From Nitrospirota bacterium (GTDB lineage Bacteria; Nitrospirota; Thermodesulfovibrionia; Thermodesulfovibrionales; UBA6898), in assembly GCA_016215155.1 (NCBI GenBank), contig JACRLQ010000009.1, positions 1 through 64,000 of the forward strand: a stretch of DNA of 64,000 nt. Reading direction: 5' to 3'. This document shows, one piece after another, positions 1-9,552 of the stretch (position 1 is the first letter of the stretch; each line of letters begins with the position of its first letter). A program made the position numbers and the translations under genes. The notes below the pieces were generated by a model, which ran no database searches, was not told where the DNA came from, and saw nothing but the letters and a program-made list of their open reading frames with translations.

Positions 1-479
1 CATTCAGTAGCGGAGGCTGCCCAAGGGGTGCTCCGGAGGAAATCAAAAGCAGGGGCGCGGACGACGGTGTCAGGCTCGATCGATCCGACGGAAGAAAGCC
101 TGCTGATTTCATCTATCAGCGAAACCGGGACGGTCGCGGCGACGGAGTTGGTGAGCCAGAGCGGTTTTATATTCTTCGCGCCCCTCGCTTTAAGAAGGGC
201 TGCCGCCTCCCCCTGCGTCCTATCGGCTTTGTCCTTAAGAGCTCCGACAAGCGCGCCGTATCTCGCGGCCTTCCCGCCTGTCCCCTTTGCGCCTGAGAGC
301 GCGGAAATATCCTCGGGCCGGATACTGTCGGCAAGGTTTACGACGACTGCTATTTCGTCAGATGACCCAGCGGCGGCAAGCCTGCCCCGAAGTTCCGTCG
401 ATATGAGCGCTGAATCGGCCGATGAAACGGCCAGGGAAATTATGAAGAATACGGTATATACATATCTGCTGCTCGTCAT
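1..479 (-). CDS. S8 (subtilisin-like) serine peptidase, N-terminal part only
   Basis: The gene runs off the left edge, so only about 159 N-terminal residues are visible. Reading from the ATG at 479, the protein opens with a hydrophobic export signal (MTSSRYVYTVFFIISLAVSS). A region typical of the inhibitor/propeptide of secreted subtilases follows, with segments such as ALKDKADRTQGEAAALLKA, then a stretch ending near PDTVVRAP just before the catalytic domain would begin. Family knowledge: such propeptides help the protease fold outside the cytoplasm and are then cut off. No catalytic Asp, His or Ser lies inside the window, so the assignment rests on the propeptide only. The oxidase gene upstream on the same strand ends in a strong hairpin, so this gene probably has its own promoter between 480 and 495 or relies on read-through. 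Confidence 0.6.
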   Translation of the reverse strand, partial: MTSSRYVYTVFFIISLAVSSADSALISTELRGRLAAAGSSDEIAVVVNLADSIRPEDISALSGAKGTGGKAARYGALVGALKDKADRTQGEAAALLKARGAKNIKPLWLTNSVAATVPVSLIDEISRLSSVGSIEPDTVVRAPAFDFLRSTPWAASATE

Positions 480-494
480 TATTAATGATAACAG

Positions 495-529
495 AAGAAA
501 GGACGGCTTTATTAAAGCCGTCCTTTCTT
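495..529 (-). terminator. Hairpin terminator after the multicopper oxidase gene
   Basis: Arms 495-510 and 514-529 are perfect 16-bp inverted repeats around a 3-nt loop. On the minus strand the stem is followed by TTCTGTT, so the U-tract is weak, but the stem is exceptionally stable. It lies between the stop of the oxidase gene (582) and the start of the protease gene (479). Confidence 0.7.
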
Positions 530-581
530 ACCGGTCAACCTGAATATATGGGAAAGACCTCTCCGGTCAGTCCCCCTAGCG

Positions 582-3500
582 TTACCAAAGAATCAGCTTA
601 TCGACAACCAGCGCCTTGGGCCCGCTGATCGAGAGCACCCCGCGAAGGGTGGTCATAAACGGGTTGGTGACGAAGGTATTGTCGTAACCTCCGCCGAAGG
701 TCACGGTGCCGACCCCCAGAGAATTGAAGTCGATCAGGGGCTCGGTAAACTGCACTCCCCAGGCCTGGATGGTGTCCAGGTCAGCCGCGGCGGCGAATGC
801 GGACGCCAGATTCCCATAAGGCACGGTTGTGGCAGGCGGGGTCATAATCTGTACCCCCCCTGCTATCTGGATGTTACTCATCGTCGTCGAGGCGTCGGGG
901 GTCAGTGAAGTCGTGTTGGTCCTGACCTCGACAGTTAATGTATGCGTTCCCGGCAGAGTCGAGGCCGGCATTATCCAGGCGTTGGCAACACCAAGGGCGC
1001 CGAAGTCTCTCACCATCACCCCGTCGAACCAGAATCTGTACTGGCAGGTCAGTGTCGTCCCCGTGCAGTTAGCGGTAAACTGGACCGCCGTCCCTGCAAG
1101 GATAGGGCTGGCCGGGTTGGAACTCAGAGTTACACCCTGGGCGCCGGTCCACGCCGGGGTCGTCGCCGCCCCGATATTTAAAGCAGGGGCCGTCGTAGCG
1201 GTCGAATATCCGAAGGCGTTGAACGCCCTTATACGATACGTATATGTAGTGGCCGAGGCCACCGTAGTGTCGGAATAGGTCGTCATGGGAGAGTACACGG
1301 TTGCCAGGTAAGCAAAATTGTCGCAGACGCCCGTGCACCTCTCTACCTCGAACCCGACCTCCATATTCCTGTTTAGGACCAGGGGGATCCCGGCCACCCA
1401 GCTAAGGTCCACCCTGTTGCCGGGCGCCACGGTCACGACAGTCAGACCGGTGGGGTCCGCGGGCGCAGCGGTAGGCACGTCAAAGACGACTGAACGCATC
1501 ATATCGTTTTCCTCATGGCTCAGGATATGACAATGCCATACATATTCATGGCCGAAGTTCATTATCTGATTGAGCTGGAGCGGGAGCATGTCAGCCCCTG
1601 TCAACGGGTCTATCTGCGAAAACCCCATGTCGGTCCCCAGAGGAGTCGAAGGGTTCAGAGGGCGAATGCTGTCAGGAAGAAACGCCTGGAAGGGGACTGT
1701 AGGCTTGACCGGGCGCAGGGCCACGATCGTGTCCTCAAGAGGGGCCATTCTTATCGTGTCCTTCCAGCCCAGTTCGTTGGGGTCAGGCAGTCTGATAAAC
1801 CCGTCCCAACCGACCCTGTTGAGCAGCTGCACGTCATACAGGTGAAAGTGGATCGGATGCGCGTCGACGCCGTTATGCGTAATCTTCCATATCTGCGTCG
1901 CGCCTTCAGGGATTATCTCCGTAGGCGGATCGACGTAGTTCTGGAGTGCAAAAGTCGCAAGCGCGGCATTTGCAAACGGCACTTCGAGCCCGAGCTTGGC
2001 GCTCATCCGGCCGTAGTCGTCGAAGGTGCCGCCCATCTCGTCATGAATGGCCTTGGGCCTTATGGGGTAGTTGACGAAAGGGGTGGTGACCCCTGTGGCA
2101 TCTGGCTGTTGGAAGCTCAAAAAGTTGTCCGATATCCTCGAAACACCCCAGTTAGGCCATGTCGCCGGGAATATCGCGTTGTAGGCTGAATCATACGCCG
2201 ACTGTCCGACTATTACCGGGTCCTGGGAAGCGGCAAACACGCCGGGGACATAGCCGCCCGTGCCCGGGGCGCCGGTCGACCGGAACGCGGCCTGCAGGTT
2301 CGTAAGGGTCGTCGCATTATAGTCGTTGGCAGGCGCAAGCCCGCTGCCGCCCGGCGTCACCGTGATCTTCATAAGTGTGCGGACGTTCGGGCCTACTCCC
2401 GGAGGTGTAGACCTGACCCCGCCTATGTCGGTCCTGTCAGGGGCCGCGGTGTAATAGTTGTACTGAGGCACAAGCGCCGGGAAAGCGGTAGGCGCGTCGT
2501 TGTACAGGATGAGCGTCTGGCCTCCGTAATTGGAAAAGTCAACTATTACGTCGGCACGCTCAGCGGGGCCCAGGATGAGGGTGCCGCCGCCTTCGGGCTG
2601 CTGGAGCACGTTGCCGACATTAAACATCGTCGGGTCCAGGTTCCACTGAATAGGCTGGTTGTTAAGGAGCACTGGAGCAGGCAGAAATCCGCCCTCCGTC
2701 CCGATCTGGATGAAAGCCGGTCCGGATTTGGCCGGGTCCGGCACGCCGCCCTCCCTGCCGTCTTTCGGCCAGGTTGGCGGAAAGCCCGTTGTCAACGAGG
2801 CCGGGACCATGCCTACTTCCGTTAACGGAGTGTAAATTGTCGCGATAGCGGTTGCGGCCACGGCGCCTGGCGCCGTGGGCGGCGCAATATTCACAAGCGG
2901 GACCGTGGTATAACCGCTGCCTACCGTATCGAGCGAAATGCCCGTAACGACCCCCGAGGCTATGGTAGCAGTGGCGGCCGCTCCTGTCCCGCCGCCGCCG
3001 AAGAAGGCTACGGCCGCTGTTGTATAGCCGCTGCCGCCATTGGTCACCGTGACCCCCGAAATAGCGCCGAGGCTTATGGCTGCCGTTGCGGTGGCGCCCA
3101 GGCCGTCGCCCGTAATGGTAACCACAGGCGGGATTGTATAGCCGCTGCCGGCGTTTGTCAGGACAATACCGGTAACAACGCCGTTACCTATTGTCGCGGT
3201 AGCAGTCGCGCCCGTTCCGCCTCCGCCGGTAATGGTAACGGTGGGAGCGACGGTATATCCGCTGCCGCTTCCGGTAAGAGTGATCCCGCTGACGATAGGC
3301 GTCGCCTTATACAGCTGCAGGTTCAGGAACCGGTCGTGAGAGGCGTTCAGGACCCGGAAGCGATAGGCCTGAGGGGCGACAGTGAGACTGGGATACGCAG
3401 TGCCATTTATTATAGGCGTATCCAGAAATGCCTCGGCTCCCCATGATACGTTGGGCGTTCCAGGGATCTCCGGCGGCTGGCAGAAGCCCGTGACTGCCGG

Positions 3501-4997
3501 ATTACATGTCGGATCGTAATAGAGGTTCGGGGCCGCTCCGTATGTGACGCAATACGGGGGCACGGCATCAGGGACCGACCCGCACTTCGGCGTCGGAGGC
3601 CAGAACCAGGGACCGTAATGCCACCTGCCGAACGGGTTTATACCGCTGCCGTCGGGATTGAACGGGTTCTGGGCGGGCATATAAACGTGTGGCCACCAGA
3701 GGTCGCCGGTGACCGGGGTCGGGTATCCGGTGGCAGGGTTTATCGGGCCTGAGCCCCAGCCCCACGTCGGGTCTGTCGCGCGGACATAAGTCGGACTGGC
3801 CGGGTTTGCGTCAACATAGGTCTTGTCCTGGATGATCAGCGGGACCCCATAACTAAATGGGGCGAGCAGCCCGCCGGGGGCCATCAACGCCTGTTCCGTA
3901 GCGTCCGTTATCAGGTAACCCGCGGCCTCGCCGACATACACGTTGAGACGCGTAATACCCCAGGCGTGATCGTGATAGAACATAAGCCTGGCGCTCTGAC
4001 CGTTGGTATAATAAAACGTCTGGGAGCCGGGTCCCGGATCATTCGTAGCGCCCTGAGCGCCACAGGTCGTCTGGCCGGCGCAGGGCTGGATTGTGACCCC
4101 GGCCGCATCAAACCACATGTCCGGGACGTTTTCCACGCTGATGCCCTTGGGATATGTCGTAGTCTCCAGTTTGGGAGTTATCCACTGGTGCGGCGTCCCG
4201 TCGCTGATCCATGGGGTGCGTCCGCCATGCAGATGCAGGGTCGCCCTGTTCTGGGTGAACATGCCGGCATTCATGGTGCCGGGAGGGAGCAGTTCGGCCA
4301 ATGTGTCCAGATCGTAATTGACCTGAAAAGCCCCGGAACCCATGATCGAGGTATCAACAGGGATAAAGAGATTGCCGCCGGCGCCGATGGGAAGGTTGTT
4401 CGTGAACTTGATTCGTACCGGCCTGTCCTTTGTGGCTATGATGACCGGTCCGAGATAATGGAACTGGCTGACGTTAGCATCCGTTGTATTGGTCTGGCGG
4501 TAGCCGCGCAAAGTCGTAGGGCTCAGGTCAGAATGCATCTTCTCGGTATATTGCCCCAACTCAATCTCATAATAATCGGACCCGCCGTATGTTGCCTGGT
4601 CAGGAACCGCAACGGGGATATATTGTGATCCCGGAGCAGGCGCCGGGCTTACTCCGCTGATGTAGAGCCCCGGCAGAGGGTCGACGAATTTCCTGATCGG
4701 GGGGGTGTTGGCCCAGTTGGGCACGGTGAAGTAATCAGGCTGGTCCCCGGGGCCGGGAGGTATCGCAAGAGGGATTATGTTTCCATTGCTTATTGCCTTA
4801 TCACGGGCGGCCTTTGCCCTGGCAGCCGCGGCCTTCTGTTCCGAAGGAGTGATCCTCCCGGACACTTTGGCCAGGAAATCGTCAAGGGGTTCGTTCAGGA
4901 TGGTCTGCGTTTCACCGGGCGCTATACCATACCCCCCAAATAATAAAACGGCAGACAACAGAAACACCAGAGTAACTATATTTCTCGTCATTTTCAT
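582..4997 (-). CDS. Large exported multicopper oxidase with repeat, FN3 and C-terminal modules
   Basis: 1471 residues from the ATG at 4997, chosen because AAGGGAGG sits just upstream and the protein then begins with a good signal peptide ([20 protein letters not shown]). An upstream ATG at 5114 lacks this. All four copper motifs of the multicopper oxidase family are present: HLHG (about residues 255-258), HDHAWG (342-347), HPIHFH (1047-1052) and [13 protein letters not shown] (1155-1167), the last supplying Cys, His and Met to the type 1 copper. The enzyme should oxidise a substrate (metal ion, phenol or similar) outside the cytoplasm and reduce O2; the substrate cannot be told. Oddities: four 38-residue Gly-rich repeats (about 568-721) inserted inside the oxidase, a fibronectin type III domain (about 1178-1276), an Ig-like stretch, and a C-terminal module also seen at the end of the FG-GAP protein at 58414-60234. 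It is about twice the usual family length. Confidence 0.9.
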   Translation of the reverse strand: MKMTRNIVTLVFLLSAVLLFGGYGIAPGETQTILNEPLDDFLAKVSGRITPSEQKAAAARAKAARDKAISNGNIIPLAIPPGPGDQPDYFTVPNWANTPPIRKFVDPLPGLYISGVSPAPAPGSQYIPVAVPDQATYGGSDYYEIELGQYTEKMHSDLSPTTLRGYRQTNTTDANVSQFHYLGPVIIATKDRPVRIKFTNNLPIGAGGNLFIPVDTSIMGSGAFQVNYDLDTLAELLPPGTMNAGMFTQNRATLHLHGGRTPWISDGTPHQWITPKLETTTYPKGISVENVPDMWFDAAGVTIQPCAGQTTCGAQGATNDPGPGSQTFYYTNGQSARLMFYHDHAWGITRLNVYVGEAAGYLITDATEQALMAPGGLLAPFSYGVPLIIQDKTYVDANPASPTYVRATDPTWGWGSGPINPATGYPTPVTGDLWWPHVYMPAQNPFNPDGSGINPFGRWHYGPWFWPPTPKCGSVPDAVPPYCVTYGAAPNLYYDPTCNPAVTGFCQPPEIPGTPNVSWGAEAFLDTPIINGTAYPSLTVAPQAYRFRVLNASHDRFLNLQLYKATPIVSGITLTGSGSGYTVAPTVTITGGGGTGATATATIGNGVVTGIVLTNAGSGYTIPPVVTITGDGLGATATAAISLGAISGVTVTNGGSGYTTAAVAFFGGGGTGAAATATIASGVVTGISLDTVGSGYTTVPLVNIAPPTAPGAVAATAIATIYTPLTEVGMVPASLTTGFPPTWPKDGREGGVPDPAKSGPAFIQIGTEGGFLPAPVLLNNQPIQWNLDPTMFNVGNVLQQPEGGGTLILGPAERADVIVDFSNYGGQTLILYNDAPTAFPALVPQYNYYTAAPDRTDIGGVRSTPPGVGPNVRTLMKITVTPGGSGLAPANDYNATTLTNLQAAFRSTGAPGTGGYVPGVFAASQDPVIVGQSAYDSAYNAIFPATWPNWGVSRISDNFLSFQQPDATGVTTPFVNYPIRPKAIHDEMGGTFDDYGRMSAKLGLEVPFANAALATFALQNYVDPPTEIIPEGATQIWKITHNGVDAHPIHFHLYDVQLLNRVGWDGFIRLPDPNELGWKDTIRMAPLEDTIVALRPVKPTVPFQAFLPDSIRPLNPSTPLGTDMGFSQIDPLTGADMLPLQLNQIMNFGHEYVWHCHILSHEENDMMRSVVFDVPTAAPADPTGLTVVTVAPGNRVDLSWVAGIPLVLNRNMEVGFEVERCTGVCDNFAYLATVYSPMTTYSDTTVASATTYTYRIRAFNAFGYSTATTAPALNIGAATTPAWTGAQGVTLSSNPASPILAGTAVQFTANCTGTTLTCQYRFWFDGVMVRDFGALGVANAWIMPASTLPGTHTLTVEVRTNTTSLTPDASTTMSNIQIAGGVQIMTPPATTVPYGNLASAFAAAADLDTIQAWGVQFTEPLIDFNSLGVGTVTFGGGYDNTFVTNPFMTTLRGVLSISGPKALVVDKLILW
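2835..3290 (-). repeat. Four tandem Gly-rich repeats inside the multicopper oxidase
   Basis: The coding sequence encodes four successive units of about 38 residues, each with the pattern [28 protein letters not shown].. . The units diverge enough that this is an old protein repeat, not a recent DNA duplication. They interrupt the cupredoxin core between [18 protein letters not shown] and the next copper-domain segment, so they probably form a surface insert. Confidence 0.8.
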
Positions 4998-5168
4998 ATT
5001 TACCTCCCTTTTATCCGGACAGTTTTTTTTCGGTTCATAATACGTTTCTCTCGACATCCCTCTAATACCTATTGAAATATGCCTTGACCCTATGATTACA
5101 AAGAATAGACTCAACCGTAACCTGGATATGCATAAATATTATTATTAATAACCTGCAATCTTGCTGAC

Positions 5169-5197
5169 ATCATTTCACTCTCTGCTTTACATGTCAA
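5169..5197 (-). promoter_or_regulatory. Candidate sigma-70 promoter of the multicopper oxidase
   Basis: On the minus strand TTGACA (5197-5192), a 17-nt spacer and AATGAT (5174-5169) lie about 165 nt upstream of the start codon at 4997. The -35 box is perfect; the -10 box matches 4 of 6. The surrounding 200 bp are AT-rich compared with the genes. Confidence 0.45.
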
Positions 5198-5384
5198 ATT
5201 AAATTTTAAACAAGCATCTATTACCTGAATGTTCTTTTATCATATTATATTTATGCGGGTTCTAATATAAGTAAGAACACCTGATCACTGTATGCTTTAA
5301 CACTGCGGATGTAAGGCTTTTCTTACATGAGATTACTTACTTTGTTTCCATTATCCGGCTGCTGCGGACAACTAAACAGACTAA

Positions 5385-5412
5385 TGGATTCCCGCCTTCG
5401 CGGGAATGACGG
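5385..5412. repeat. Dispersed palindromic repeat core (short copy)
   Basis: The core ATTCCCG...CGGGAAT forms a hairpin. The 28-bp segment matches 19271-19298 at 25 of 28 positions, showing it is a copy of the same family as the larger element at 19190-19373. It sits just beyond the 3' end of the bioA operon. Confidence 0.65.
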
Positions 5413-5463
5413 CAAAAATTGCGGGGAACTCCTGAATCAAATTTATGAATGGACCCCTGTTCG

Positions 5464-5916
5464 TCAATGGTATAGCGGGAGGCCTTCGGTCCTCACCACC
5501 ATCCAGGTTGTTCTGTCTTTTTCGAGATGGAATTTCATTTTAAGAGGGTCGGCTGCGTCCCCGGCGATATACCCCGCCTCCGGCCCCCGCCCGGCGATCA
5601 CCCTCACCTCGACCTCGACCGCCGCACCGTCCTTCCGCACCTCGATATTTCTGATCGTATAATCTACCCTAAGGTCGGGGAACCGGGTAAAAAGACGCGC
5701 CAGGCCCTCTTTCAGATAGAGATAGCTGAGGCCGTGTTCATCCGTAAAATTAAATGACACCTTTGCCATTACATCCTCTGTCTTCCGCGCGTGGACCGCT
5801 GCCGCGCCCTCCCTGAAGAGCTTCCTTATCCGGCTTTCATCGGACGGCCATATAAGGTAAACGACAATCGGGGCGGCAAATAAAAATATCAGAAACGCCG
5901 TCATCTTCCTGCTCAT
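5464..5916 (-). CDS. Small membrane-anchored NTF2-like protein of unknown function
   Basis: 150 residues from the ATG at 5916, which overlaps the bioA stop codon as ATGA and follows GGAGGT. An N-terminal membrane or signal segment (FLIFLFAAPIVVYLIW) is followed by a soluble domain resembling the SnoaL/NTF2-like fold: a helix with LFREGAAAVHARKTEDVM, then beta-strand-like stretches such as GAAVEVEVRVIAG and TTWMVVRTEGL. No catalytic residues can be named. It is the last gene of the operon that starts with cobA-hemD, so it is probably coupled to bioA translation. The fold call is inference from pattern only. Confidence 0.65.
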   Translation of the reverse strand: MSRKMTAFLIFLFAAPIVVYLIWPSDESRIRKLFREGAAAVHARKTEDVMAKVSFNFTDEHGLSYLYLKEGLARLFTRFPDLRVDYTIRNIEVRKDGAAVEVEVRVIAGRGPEAGYIAGDAADPLKMKFHLEKDRTTWMVVRTEGLPLYH

Positions 5917-7283
5917 GTGACCTCCAAGATGGATTCCCCGATAACATCCATCATCCATGACAGGTCCTTTTCAGTTATGATCAGAGGCGGCATTATCACG
6001 AGGATATTTCCAAGGGGCCTGATCAGAAGACCCTTCTGCCTTGCCCTGTGCGTGACCTTCCATCCCATCTTCTCTTCCCATCGGTAGGGCTCTTTGGTCT
6101 GTTTGTCGCTGACCAGTTCAATTCCGGCCATAAGACCCTTCTGCCTGACATCCCCGACATGCGCCAGCGCTGCTATGCCGTCGAGTTTCGCGGTCAACAG
6201 GGCGATCCTGGGCGCAAGTCCCTCTATCACGTCCTCATCCCTGAAGATATCGAGACATGCCAGGGCGGCCGCGCATCCGAGCTGGTTCCCTGTATATGAA
6301 TGGCCGTGGAAGAAGGTCTTAAGGTCCCTGAACTCGCCTAAAAAGGCATTATATATTTCATCCGTCGCCATCGTGACGGCAAGAGGCAGGTAGCCCCCGG
6401 TCAGGCCTTTGGATATGCAGACGATGTCCGGGACGACCCGTTCATGTTCGCACGCGAACATCTTCCCCGTGCGGCCAAACCCGGTTGCCACCTCATCCGC
6501 TATCATCAACACGCCATATTTGCGGCAAAGGTCCCTGATGCCCCCCAGATAGCCCGGAGGAGATACGATCATCCCGCCGGCCGCCTGGACGATGGGTTCG
6601 ATGATGAACGCGGCGATCTCCCGGTGGTTTGTCCTCAGTATCTCTTCGGTCTTCTCAAGGCATTCAAAGGAGCATTCCGCCCGGCCCCTTCCTGATCCAC
6701 ACCTGTAGCAATAAGGTGAAGGGGCGTGAAACGTCTTAAAAAGAAGGGGAGAAAAGGTATTATGGAAAATGTCTATGCCGCCCACGCTTACCGCGCCGAT
6801 AGTGTCGCCGTGGTAGGCGTTATCGAGGCACAGGAAACTGCTCTTGGCGGTATCGCCCTTATGCATCCAGTATTGAAAGGCCATCTTCAGGGCCACCTCG
6901 ACCGCGGTAGAGCCGTTATCGGAATAAAAGACACGGGACAACGAAGAGGAGGGTTGAAAGTTGAGGGTCGAGCCAAAAAACGCAACCAGTCTTTCGGCCA
7001 GTTCGATCGCGGGCCTGTTGCTCAGACCAAGGAGGGTGGAGTGGCTTATCTTGTCGATCTGGGCCTTTATCGCACCGTCCAGCGCCGCGTTTTTGTGTCC
7101 GAACAGATTGACCCACATCGATGATATCCCGTCGAGGTACCACCTGCCGTCGAGATCTTTAAGAAAACATCCCTTTCCCTCGTCTATTATCAGAGGGTCC
7201 TCCCTCTGCCAGTCCTTCATCTGGGTAAAGGGATGCCATACGAACTTCTTATCGGCATCCTGGAGTTCGCGTTTGTTCTTCAT
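5913..7283 (-). CDS. bioA: Adenosylmethionine-8-amino-7-oxononanoate aminotransferase
   Basis: 456 residues, normal for the family. BioA is a PLP enzyme that uses SAM as amino donor to make 7,8-diaminopelargonate in biotin synthesis. Visible hallmarks are HPFTQM near the N-terminus (17-22), YHGDTIGA (about 157-164), IADEVATGFGRTG (about 261-273) and the PLP lysine in SKGLTGGYLP (K292). A small cysteine cluster (about 191-208, CYRC...C...C) is unusual but occurs in some homologues of this branch. No other bio gene is in the window. It sits between a flippase-like gene upstream and a small NTF2-like gene whose start overlaps its stop by 4 bp. Confidence 0.93.
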   Translation of the reverse strand: MKNKRELQDADKKFVWHPFTQMKDWQREDPLIIDEGKGCFLKDLDGRWYLDGISSMWVNLFGHKNAALDGAIKAQIDKISHSTLLGLSNRPAIELAERLVAFFGSTLNFQPSSSLSRVFYSDNGSTAVEVALKMAFQYWMHKGDTAKSSFLCLDNAYHGDTIGAVSVGGIDIFHNTFSPLLFKTFHAPSPYCYRCGSGRGRAECSFECLEKTEEILRTNHREIAAFIIEPIVQAAGGMIVSPPGYLGGIRDLCRKYGVLMIADEVATGFGRTGKMFACEHERVVPDIVCISKGLTGGYLPLAVTMATDEIYNAFLGEFRDLKTFFHGHSYTGNQLGCAAALACLDIFRDEDVIEGLAPRIALLTAKLDGIAALAHVGDVRQKGLMAGIELVSDKQTKEPYRWEEKMGWKVTHRARQKGLLIRPLGNILVIMPPLIITEKDLSWMMDVIGESILEVT

Positions 7284-7292
7284 CGGCTCGTG

Positions 7293-8207
7293 TCAGGAGT
7301 TTTTGACTTCGGGTTTGTTGCTGTGGCGGATATAAAATACAAGCCCCGGCAGACTGCCCAGAAAGACCGAAAAAAACCAGGCAAGGGAAAGTGATGTCGC
7401 GGTCTCCGGGCTGACGCCTATGAGTCCGAACAACAACACAAAGGCCCCTTCCCTGACGCCTATCCCTGAGATCGAGATCGGAAGGGTCGTTATGGTAATT
7501 ATGATGGGAAGGAACACAAAAAGCATCTTAAGCGGTATGTCTTCTCCCATGGCGGAGGCCAGCAGGGCGACCGATGAAAAACCGATGACCTGTATAACGG
7601 CCGAAATCGCGACCGCCCTTACGATAACATCCTTTTTGCCCCTGAGCATCTTGAAATATTCATAAAACTCGGAGACGAAATTAAACCTCCTGCCCAGCTG
7701 AAGGCCGAAAAAAAGGAGGCTGCCTGTAAGAAAAGAGACAAAGATGGCCGGCATGATCCATTTGAAGGGGGACCCGCTGATAAGGCCATACGCAAAGGGG
7801 AACGCAAGCATCCCCATAAGGACCAGAGCCACATAACCGAGGTACCGGTCCATGAATATCGAGGCGAGCGTAAGGCTGAGTTTTTTCGCGTCCTTATTGA
7901 GATAATACGCCTTCACCGCGTCCCCGCCGATCACCCCTGGAAGAAAACTGCTGAAAAAGGACCCGATCATGTAAAGCGAAAAAAGTCGTCTCAGGGTGAA
8001 CCTTTCAGGCAGGAGCATCTTCCACCGGACCGTGGCCCCGAAAAGAGAGACTATATACAGGCAACTGGCGGACAAAAACATAAGGGGCCCGATTCTCCAT
8101 ATGGTATTTAAAACCGGACCGATGTCGGTCTTCGAAAATACGAGATACATGGACCCGGCGCTTACGATGAGCTTGAGGATAAATAAAAGGTATTTATTGA
8201 GCTTCAT
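7293..8207 (-). CDS. Flippase-like (LPG synthase transmembrane domain, UPF0104) membrane protein
   Basis: 304 residues with about eight hydrophobic segments throughout, matching the integral membrane domain shared by lysylphosphatidylglycerol synthases and many flippase-like proteins. Typical pieces are FSLYMIGSFFSSFLPGVIGGDAVKAYYL cut around residues 85-112, and ISISGIGVREGAFVLLF late in the protein. It has no catalytic synthase domain, so it is unlikely to make LPG itself. Its start overlaps the end of the upstream GT2 gene by 14 bp, the usual pairing for lipid-linked sugar or lipid modification and movement across the membrane. The substrate is unknown. Confidence 0.8.
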   Translation of the reverse strand: MKLNKYLLFILKLIVSAGSMYLVFSKTDIGPVLNTIWRIGPLMFLSASCLYIVSLFGATVRWKMLLPERFTLRRLFSLYMIGSFFSSFLPGVIGGDAVKAYYLNKDAKKLSLTLASIFMDRYLGYVALVLMGMLAFPFAYGLISGSPFKWIMPAIFVSFLTGSLLFFGLQLGRRFNFVSEFYEYFKMLRGKKDVIVRAVAISAVIQVIGFSSVALLASAMGEDIPLKMLFVFLPIIITITTLPISISGIGVREGAFVLLFGLIGVSPETATSLSLAWFFSVFLGSLPGLVFYIRHSNKPEVKNS

Positions 8208-9141
8208 CGCCGTTTATTCTCCTTATGACATAGATCGGTTTTTTCTGGGCCTCATGATAGACGCGCACTACCATCTCCCCCAGCAGTCCCATCCCGATAA
8301 TCTGCACCCCGACAATGATCAGCAGCGCCCCCAGGAGAAGCAGCGGCCTCCCGCCTATGTCCGTCCCCGAGATGATCTTTTCAATCGTAAGATACAGGGA
8401 TATCAGGAACCCCGAGGCAGCGGAGATAAGTCCGAAAGGCCCGAAAAACTGGAGCGGCCTCGTCGAAAAACTCAGGAGGAACTTGACGGTTATCAGGTCC
8501 AGGATCACCCTTACAGTCCTCGATATCCCGTATTTTGATTTGCCCCTCAGCCTGGGGTGATGGACCGTCTCGACCTCGGCCACCCTGACCCCGTACCACT
8601 TGGCCACGGCAGGTATGAACCTGTGCATCTCCCCATAGAGCCTGATGTTTTTGACCACATCGCTTTTGTACGCCTTCATCGAACACCCGTAATCATGGAG
8701 AGGGACCCCTGTCACGCGGCTTATCAGCCAGTTGGCGAGCATGGAGGGAAGCCTGCGGGACATGAAGGGGTCCTTTCTGGATCTGCGCCAGCCGCTGACA
8801 ATGTCGTTGTCTTTTATCAGCTCGAGGAGTTTTGATATATCGGCGGGGTCGTTCTGGAGGTCGCCGTCCATCGTGATGATGACATCTCCTTCCGCGTGGT
8901 CGAACCCGGCTGCAAAGGCCGCCGTCTGTCCGAAGTTCCTCCTGAAATTGATGACAGTCACTTTTTTGTCCGTGGTCCTTATCTTGTCCAGGATCACAGG
9001 GGTCGAATCACTGCTTCCATCGTCAACGAAGAGGATCTCATACTCATTGGGCAGGGCCTCGAGGGAGGTCTTCAGCCTGGTATAAAGCTCGGGGACGTTC
9101 TCTTCCTCATTGTAGAGCGGCACGACAACGGAAACCTTCAT
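8194..9141 (-). CDS. GT2-family glycosyltransferase, polyprenyl-phosphate type
   Basis: 315 residues. The N-terminal half is a GT-A catalytic domain: VSVVVPLYNEEENV at the start, FVDDGSSDST (about 38-47), and the metal-binding MDGDLQNDP (about 91-99). Two C-terminal membrane helices (around 230-255 and 265-290) make it like the DPM1/ArnC/GtrB group, which transfers a sugar from a nucleotide to polyprenyl phosphate on the cytoplasmic face. The downstream overlapping flippase-like gene may move the product. The sugar cannot be read from the sequence. Confidence 0.88.
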   Translation of the reverse strand: MKVSVVVPLYNEEENVPELYTRLKTSLEALPNEYEILFVDDGSSDSTPVILDKIRTTDKKVTVINFRRNFGQTAAFAAGFDHAEGDVIITMDGDLQNDPADISKLLELIKDNDIVSGWRRSRKDPFMSRRLPSMLANWLISRVTGVPLHDYGCSMKAYKSDVVKNIRLYGEMHRFIPAVAKWYGVRVAEVETVHHPRLRGKSKYGISRTVRVILDLITVKFLLSFSTRPLQFFGPFGLISAASGFLISLYLTIEKIISGTDIGGRPLLLLGALLIIVGVQIIGMGLLGEMVVRVYHEAQKKPIYVIRRINGDEAQ

Positions 9142-9204
9142 TAATTTCTCTCCTTCTGCCCGTGGCCCGGTCTTTTAAAATAACAGCGCTCCGGATCGCC
9201 CAAT

Positions 9205-9552
9205 TTATTGTGGATCACAAAGCATGTCTCCGACTTTCCTTCTCAAATCCTCCAGGCTGAAGGGCTTTTCTATAAAATGCGAGTGTCCGAGGGTGTTATG
9301 ACCCCCGCTTATCACCAAAACAGGCACGGACGGCGAGACGCCCCTGACCCGGCTTATAATGTCTTCGACATCGGCGTCTTCCAGGTGAACGTCCGAAATA
9401 AGGAGATCGAACGGGGCGCAGGTCTCAAGGACCAGAGAGAGTTCGGTCATGTTCCGGGCCTTGACCGTCACGTAACCCACCCTGCCCAGGGCCCTTTCAA
9501 TAGTGGTAAGTATCAGGGCCTCGTCATCTACGACAAGTATCTTCTTTGGCAT
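9205..9552 (-). CDS. Stand-alone response regulator receiver domain
   Basis: 115 residues from the ATG at 9552 (MPKKILVVDDEALIL), preceded by GGAAAGG; an upstream in-frame ATG at 9567 would add five residues. A CheY-like fold is clear: acidic pair VDDE, phospho-acceptor Asp in LLISDVHLED, the Ser position in LVISGG, and the conserved Lys in FIEKPFS. There is no output domain. The gene overlaps the upstream acyltransferase by about 29 bp and is embedded in a lipid/cofactor operon with no kinase, so its partner must be encoded elsewhere. Confidence 0.88.
   Translation of the reverse strand: MPKKILVVDDEALILTTIERALGRVGYVTVKARNMTELSLVLETCAPFDLLISDVHLEDADVEDIISRVRGVSPSVPVLVISGGHNTLGHSHFIEKPFSLEDLRRKVGDMLCDPQ

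Larger units (their letters stand above)
4998..5463. other. Intergenic region between multicopper oxidase and the bioA operon end
   Basis: 466 bp with no credible gene. It holds the oxidase leader and candidate promoter (5169-5197), an AT-rich tract (about 5115-5330), and one copy of a dispersed palindrome core (5385-5412). No T-rich terminator for the upstream operon was found; the palindrome may serve. Confidence 0.6.

Noticed and set aside
28-543. Plus-strand open frame of 171 codons at the left edge
   Set aside because: It is the complement of the S8 protease propeptide gene; the minus-strand frame has a signal peptide and a family pattern, the plus frame has neither.
1515-2189. Long plus-strand frame inside the multicopper oxidase
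   Set aside because: No start signal, Arg/Pro-rich nonsense composition, and lies opposite the copper-binding coding region.
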